NCBI GenBank assembly: GCA_019155205.2
Contig: JAHNZQ020003146.1
Span: 1,309,537 to 1,373,536 of the forward strand
DNA from: Gracilaria vermiculophylla
Lineage: Eukaryota; Rhodophyta; Florideophyceae; Gracilariales; Gracilariaceae
DNA length: 64,000 bases
Direction: 5' to 3'
The notes beneath the pieces are model-generated. The model was not told the origin of the DNA and ran no database searches. It saw only the letters and a program-made list of their open reading frames with translations. Below are positions 60,364 to 64,000 of the stretch, piece after piece (the first letter of the stretch is position 1; the number at the start of each line of letters is the position of its first letter). The position numbers were made by a program, and so were the translations under genes.

Positions 60364-61605
60364 CTAAATCCCCGTCACCGCCGCACTACTCTCCCCTCCC
60401 TTCCCGTCGAACCGGTACACCGCGCGGTTCCCGTGCACCTTGTGCACGCTCAACACCTTCATCTTCGCCAGCACCACCGCCAGCGTCTCGCATCGCTGCG
60501 CCTCCACGTGCTCCGCCAGCACTGCTAGAAACTCCTCCTTCGAAAACTCCGCCTCCCCCCGCTCGCCCAGCGCCGCCACCACCGCCTCGATCACGTGCAC
60601 CTCAAATGCCCGCTTCCAAAACGGCTCCAGTTCTTCGTAGCACCGCGCAATGTCCACCGCCCCACCCCTTTTCGTCACCGGCGTCTCGCCAAAGTTCAGC
60701 GTTCGGTGCAACCGACCCGCCTCGTCCTTCCGCGACGACTCGAAGTATCCGTTAGCCAGATTGGTGTAATCCAGTGTCCGCTCCGAGCTTCCTGCCTTCA
60801 CCTTTGGCGTCGTAGTCTGAAGCACCTCCTTCAGAGCTACATTTCTCTTCGTCGCAAACCGCTGCTCGAGCTCGGCCGGCGATTCGATCCCGAGCGCCGA
60901 CATTGAATTCAGCACCATTGTTTCGTATTCGTCCTCGTCCATCTCAATGCCCGTATTGCGCCCGATCGATGTGCTGTACGTTGACGCAACACCTGCAAAC
61001 CGCTCATTTTCCTTGTTGTGGCTGCCGGGCGCTGATGTGGCCAGCGCTCGAATTTCCTCGTCGCGCAGCCCAAAGTCCTCGAGCCGCGGAGTGGCCGGTA
61101 TGTCCGACCCCTTCCACATCTTCTTTGAGCTCGGGGTGTGCGTTTTGAGATAACTCGGAGAACCTCCTCGCTGCTGCTTCCTCGGCACCTTTGATACAAA
61201 CCCAACCTCGTCAACATTCGACGACGGCACCTCACTCTGGTCGTCCGCCAACTTTTCTTGCAGTGTTGTGCAAATTGGTTCTATTCCGTACTTGTCCCGA
61301 GCAAACTCTTCGTAGCGGTCGAATACCTGCCCAATGGTTTCCAGCTCCTTAAACGCCGCCGTCATGAGCTCGTGCGTGCGGGGAGTTTGTCGCATTAGAC
61401 TCCAAAGCGGCCACACTTGTTTGCGCAGTTGCTCTACTTCAACAGTTGTTTTTTTCGCAACGGCAATGGCATCCTCTGCTGTGCCAATAGCGCTCTTATC
61501 TAGGGCTGTTCGCAAGTCATTCAAGTCAGCTGTGCTGTCGTTTAGCGCCTTCCGGAGGCTTTCTACGATTTGTTGCGCCGCCTGTCGATTTTCCCTATGA
61601 AACAT
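60364..61605 (-). CDS. SKA3: SKA3-like kinetochore protein
   Basis: 413 residues. The N-terminal about 115 residues are coiled coil (SLRKALNDSTADLNDLRTAL; VEQLRKQVWPLW) and end with EEFARDKYGIEP, matching the SKA3 EYFQKYGYSP position. Then come TPRLEDFGLRDEEIRAL, like the conserved S/TPxLxDFGL of SKA3, and EYETMVLNSMSALGIESPAE, like the plant SKA3 C-terminal motif. A Ser/Thr-Pro-rich part carries likely mitotic kinase sites (inference). A final about 90-residue helical domain (AFEVHVIEAVVAALGERG) has no assigned role. SKA3 tethers kinetochores to microtubules with SKA1 and SKA2. ATG 61605 is the first of the frame. The call is from remembered motif order, moderately sure. Confidence 0.62.
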   Translation of the reverse strand: MFHRENRQAAQQIVESLRKALNDSTADLNDLRTALDKSAIGTAEDAIAVAKKTTVEVEQLRKQVWPLWSLMRQTPRTHELMTAAFKELETIGQVFDRYEEFARDKYGIEPICTTLQEKLADDQSEVPSSNVDEVGFVSKVPRKQQRGGSPSYLKTHTPSSKKMWKGSDIPATPRLEDFGLRDEEIRALATSAPGSHNKENERFAGVASTYSTSIGRNTGIEMDEDEYETMVLNSMSALGIESPAELEQRFATKRNVALKEVLQTTTPKVKAGSSERTLDYTNLANGYFESSRKDEAGRLHRTLNFGETPVTKRGGAVDIARCYEELEPFWKRAFEVHVIEAVVAALGERGEAEFSKEEFLAVLAEHVEAQRCETLAVVLAKMKVLSVHKVHGNRAVYRFDGKGGESSAAVTGI

Positions 61606-61990
61606 GATAGGCTTCCAATTTGTTTATTGCCTGCTTCGCGATGTTCACAACTTGGTCTGCTTCAAGGCGCTCTGCTGTATCGTGCGCTTGGTGAGGGTGA
61701 AACCTGCTAGTCTCTGCCCCTGCCTGGAGGATGCTCATAAACGAAGCACTTGTTCTCAGAATATCCAAAACGTTAACGAGGTCGTCGGAGAGTTCGCAGA
61801 TCGGGAAACAGTCCTTAGCCGGACGTGTGCAATACCTCAGCTTCACTCTGCAAGCTGTATGAATGACATGAGTCGGGGACAAAAGGAAAAGGGATAGGGG
61901 GTTTAAATTCAACGGTTCCCACCAAAAAAGGATTTTTTTTTTGAATTCAAACGTTGTCACGCTTCCAGCCTCGCAGCGAATCGGAAACAA
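61595..61990 (-). CDS. Possible partial ORF overlapping the SKA3-like start
   Basis: A minus-strand frame with helical composition (ELSDDLVNVLDILRTSASFM; AERLEADQVVNIAKQAINKL) ends with stop TAG at 61595, 11 bases inside the SKA3-like ATG. It has no early ATG, so if real its first exon lies upstream, or it belongs to a longer spliced gene. No family was recognised. It could be a chance frame in the 5' region of the kinetochore gene. Confidence 0.3.
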   Translation of the reverse strand: MFPIRCEAGSVTTFEFKKKILFWWEPLNLNPLSLFLLSPTHVIHTACRVKLRYCTRPAKDCFPICELSDDLVNVLDILRTSASFMSILQAGAETSRFHPHQAHDTAERLEADQVVNIAKQAINKLEAYHVS

Positions 61991-62660
61991 AGCTCAGATA
62001 GGACTTGCCCATAGAAGCCGGTCCATTCGAAAGGTGTTCAGCCCATCTTGGTTGAAGTGGTTGGAGAATGGGATATGCATGGTTCCACGGTACTCTACAC
62101 CATTTCGTGAGCTTGTTTGTTCCAAAAACTTCGGGGGAAAAGTCATGACTGCCGTCCCCGAAGCCGTTGGCTGCCACGAAGGCACCACGGTGACTCGACA
62201 GGATGTCCTGTTGGACGGCACGAACGGTGAGGGAGCACTCATTGCTTTAAAAAACATGACTGTCTTTAACAGGATCAGAGTTCATCACAATGATCGTGTG
62301 GGAAAACAGGAAAACGGAACTTGAGAAGCGACGCCTTTAGTGTCTCTTTATATCGTTCAAAAAAGATTTTTGTATGTGATGTTCTGATGGACTCTATCAC
62401 GGCTTCTGATTTGAAATGATGGCCAAGATAGTGATGGGTTGCTCAACAACCTTTGCATCAAGAGCAATTGAAACATGCATTGGGGGTGGGGGCAAAATGA
62501 GAATTCTTTCCCACAAAGTATATATTGTGTATAACAGTCAAGAAATTAGTCTAAAACAAAAGTTTTTCAAAATCCCTGTTATGTACTTAGCGACAAACAG
62601 GTAAGAGTGATCCCAGTAAGGAGAACGTTGAGTGTCAAGAGAATGAGTTCCAAGCAGTAC
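61991..62660. other. Intergenic
   Basis: 0.67 kb. Several frames are open on both strands in 61994-62324 but none is recognisable. The rest is AT-rich and empty. Confidence 0.35.
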
Positions 62661-63671
62661 TCAACAACCTTTGCACATCCTAGAGCACTTATGCTTACGT
62701 AAGAAAGAGAAAACATCTCCCGACTGTAAGAAAGAATTGAAGTCTTCCTTGATGACCGGGGCAGACAGGTAAATGATCTTCTTCTTGTGGTCCACCGACC
62801 CTTGTAAGTTGGTAATCATGCTTTCTTTCCTGCTGGCTCGGATGCTGTAATGAATCAAAGCCTGGATGACCAAGTCGCAAGTAGCTTTACAGGACATGCT
62901 CAGGTCGTCCGCTGACTCGTAGAACGTTTTAAAATTTTTCAAGTATGGTTCCACAAACACTGCCCGATTTGGAACGTCGTTCAAGAACCTAAGGTGTCCC
63001 GTGCCCTTCTTGGGAAGAAGAACTTTAACTCTCCATCCGTCAATTCCATAATCGTTCATGAAATCTTGAGCTAACTTGGCACACTTCTTCGCATTTTTGA
63101 TGAGTCTCTCACCATGGTCTTTCCCACATGCATGGCTCGGACGCACCCACTTCACAACTACCTTTTCCTCATCATCGCCAATATATGCTGTACAAACATT
63201 AAACACAGATCCGCGATAGCATGACTTCATATTCATATCCTCTCGATAGACATCAATATGTTCTTCTTGTACTTCATGGATTACGTCACGATAAGTTATC
63301 TCAGAACAATCTGACAACCAGTCTTCTTTCTCACACCGCCACACACAGCGGGGAACGCACGAACAACCGCAGAAAACGATTCGGTTCTCACAATTTGGTC
63401 GACGAGATTTTGCCCTCTCGCGACGGCCGCATGGGGTGCAGCGGCAGTGCGAATTCGAGCAAGTTGAACATGGGCGATTGGAACAGTTTTCACATTTTGT
63501 TCGACGAGTTTTTGCCCTCTCGCGAGGGCCGCATGGGGTGCGGCGGCAATGCCAAGTCGAGCAAGTTGAACATGGGCGATAGGAACAGTTGTCACGTTTA
63601 ATCGTTGACGATGAAGAGCTCTTGGAAGAAGAGCATCTATCACGGGTGCAACGAGACATTGACGAAGACAT
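62661..63671 (-). CDS. Alpha-kinase-like protein with cysteine-rich tandem repeats
   Basis: 336 residues. The first about 25 are Ser-rich. Residues about 29-96 are two tandem 34-residue Cys-rich units (NCSYRPCSTCSTWHCRRTPC; NCSNRPCSTCSNSHCRCTPC), each followed by an Arg/Lys-rich part. From about 120 comes an alpha-kinase-like domain (MHCK/eEF2K type): VFNVCTAYIGDDEEKVVVKW with the likely ATP-Lys, NAKKCAKLAQDFMNDYGIDG, RAVFVEPYLKNFKTFYESAD, and VIQALIHYSIRASRKESMIT, NLQGSVDH. In active members the NLQG block reads DLQG and is followed by DPQ; here the Asp is Asn and DPQ is missing, so it may be inactive or divergent. It ends in another Cys-rich tail (KHKCSRMCKGC). ATG 63671 is chosen because a TATA box lies 95 bp upstream. 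Confidence 0.72.
   Translation of the reverse strand: MSSSMSRCTRDRCSSSKSSSSSTIKRDNCSYRPCSTCSTWHCRRTPCGPRERAKTRRTKCENCSNRPCSTCSNSHCRCTPCGRRERAKSRRPNCENRIVFCGCSCVPRCVWRCEKEDWLSDCSEITYRDVIHEVQEEHIDVYREDMNMKSCYRGSVFNVCTAYIGDDEEKVVVKWVRPSHACGKDHGERLIKNAKKCAKLAQDFMNDYGIDGWRVKVLLPKKGTGHLRFLNDVPNRAVFVEPYLKNFKTFYESADDLSMSCKATCDLVIQALIHYSIRASRKESMITNLQGSVDHKKKIIYLSAPVIKEDFNSFLQSGDVFSFLRKHKCSRMCKGC
63389..63592. repeat. 102-bp tandem duplication coding the Cys-rich units
   Basis: Copies at 63389-63490 and 63491-63592 align without gaps and differ at roughly 15 positions. Each encodes one 34-residue Cys-rich unit. It is a recent in-frame duplication within the coding region. Confidence 0.8.
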
Positions 63672-63765
63672 CACGGATAATTTCGTAGTTTCAAATCTTG
63701 CAAAGGTGAAAGTCTCGGGTTGAATTTACTCAGGTAGACTTCTCTCTCTGACTGACACATTCCAG

Positions 63766-63773
63766 CTTTTATA
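63766..63773 (-). promoter_or_regulatory. TATA box of the alpha-kinase-like gene
   Basis: TATAAAAG on the minus strand, 95 bp upstream of ATG 63671, an ideal position for a core promoter. A CAGTCAGAG sequence about 25 bp downstream could be the start site. It implies that the ATG-initiated frame at 63979-63671, further upstream, is not translated with this gene. Confidence 0.55.
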
Positions 63774-64000
63774 GAGTTTTGAATAATTGATGTCACCTGA
63801 GTGCAACGGTGCAGTAATCTGGGAACTTCTACACGTGCAGACAGCTCAGCATCCACGAGGTGCGGTTTGCAATGCACCGAGGATATGTGAATCCATCGGT
63901 GGAAGTTCATAACATAATGTCGACAGAGGGTACTTGGACATGGCCAACAACACCGTGACTGCCCGCTTTCTTGTCGCATACATGCGTTCCAACTGAAGTC
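63774..64000. other. Upstream region of the alpha-kinase-like gene
   Basis: No gene is supported in the last 227 bp. A minus-strand open frame with an ATG at 63979 spans the TATA box and is probably not expressed. Confidence 0.35.

Noticed and set aside
63671..63979. 102-codon ATG-initiated ORF just upstream of the alpha-kinase-like gene
   Set aside because: It lies mostly upstream of the likely TATA box and is unrecognised; probably not translated.
1..64000. tRNA, rRNA and CRISPR arrays
   Set aside because: I looked by eye for tRNA B-box sequence, rRNA signatures and regularly spaced repeats and found none. A covariance-model scan would be needed to exclude tRNAs.

Overview
This window is nuclear DNA of a photosynthetic eukaryote. 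It reads best as a red alga of the florideophyte type (Chondrus-like); this is inference, with no database check. The reasons are: most genes are single open frames, including one of 10.6 kb; a CSP41-type plastid RNA-binding protein is present; a Hedgehog-type Hint protein lacks the Hedge signalling half; and eukaryote-only proteins (ATM kinase, p24, ataxin-2, SKA3-like, DXO/RAI1) are intermixed on both strands with no operons. One gene (FYV7-like) has a clear GT-AG intron. No rRNA, tRNA, CRISPR or intact transposon was seen.

Layout. 0.9-7.1 kb: a SixA-like histidine phosphatase, a 7-TM orphan, FYV7-like rRNA processing factor, RAB5IF/OPTI-like ER protein. 7.5-16 kb is a strikingly GC-rich island: CSP41-like protein, Hint protein, UDP-glucose 4-epimerase, PDCD2 and the 5' part of ataxin-2. 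CGG/CCG triplet tracts lie in the leaders of the Hint and PDCD2 genes and a poly-C run in that of ataxin-2. 17.8-26.2 kb: adenosine kinase, degraded ORFs, an EEPD1-like nuclease, hairpin repeats and an orphan protein. 26.2-29.1 kb is poor in genes and holds an N gap inside poly-G plus a possible spliced secreted protein. 29.2-38.2 kb: acyltransferase, phosphoglucomutase, ENPP-like phosphodiesterase, glutathionyl-hydroquinone reductase. 39.4-50 kb: the ATM kinase. 50.6-54.2 kb: p24 cargo receptor, DXO/RAI1 decapping nuclease, PGAM-like phosphatase. 54-57 kb is AT-rich and nearly empty. 56.9-63.7 kb: a prion-like low-complexity orphan, SKA3-like kinetochore protein, and an alpha-kinase-like protein with a cysteine-rich tandem repeat.

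Links between genes are by pathway rather than by co-transcription. Phosphoglucomutase and UDP-glucose 4-epimerase both feed UDP-sugar supply, which in red algae serves floridean starch, floridoside and cell-wall galactans. Ataxin-2 and DXO/RAI1 act on mRNA fate, FYV7 and PDCD2 on the small ribosomal subunit, and RAB5IF and p24 in the early secretory pathway. The most unusual items are the alpha-kinase-like protein with Cys repeats, the Hint protein, the 7-TM orphan, and perfect hairpins in the repeat-rich 24 kb region.
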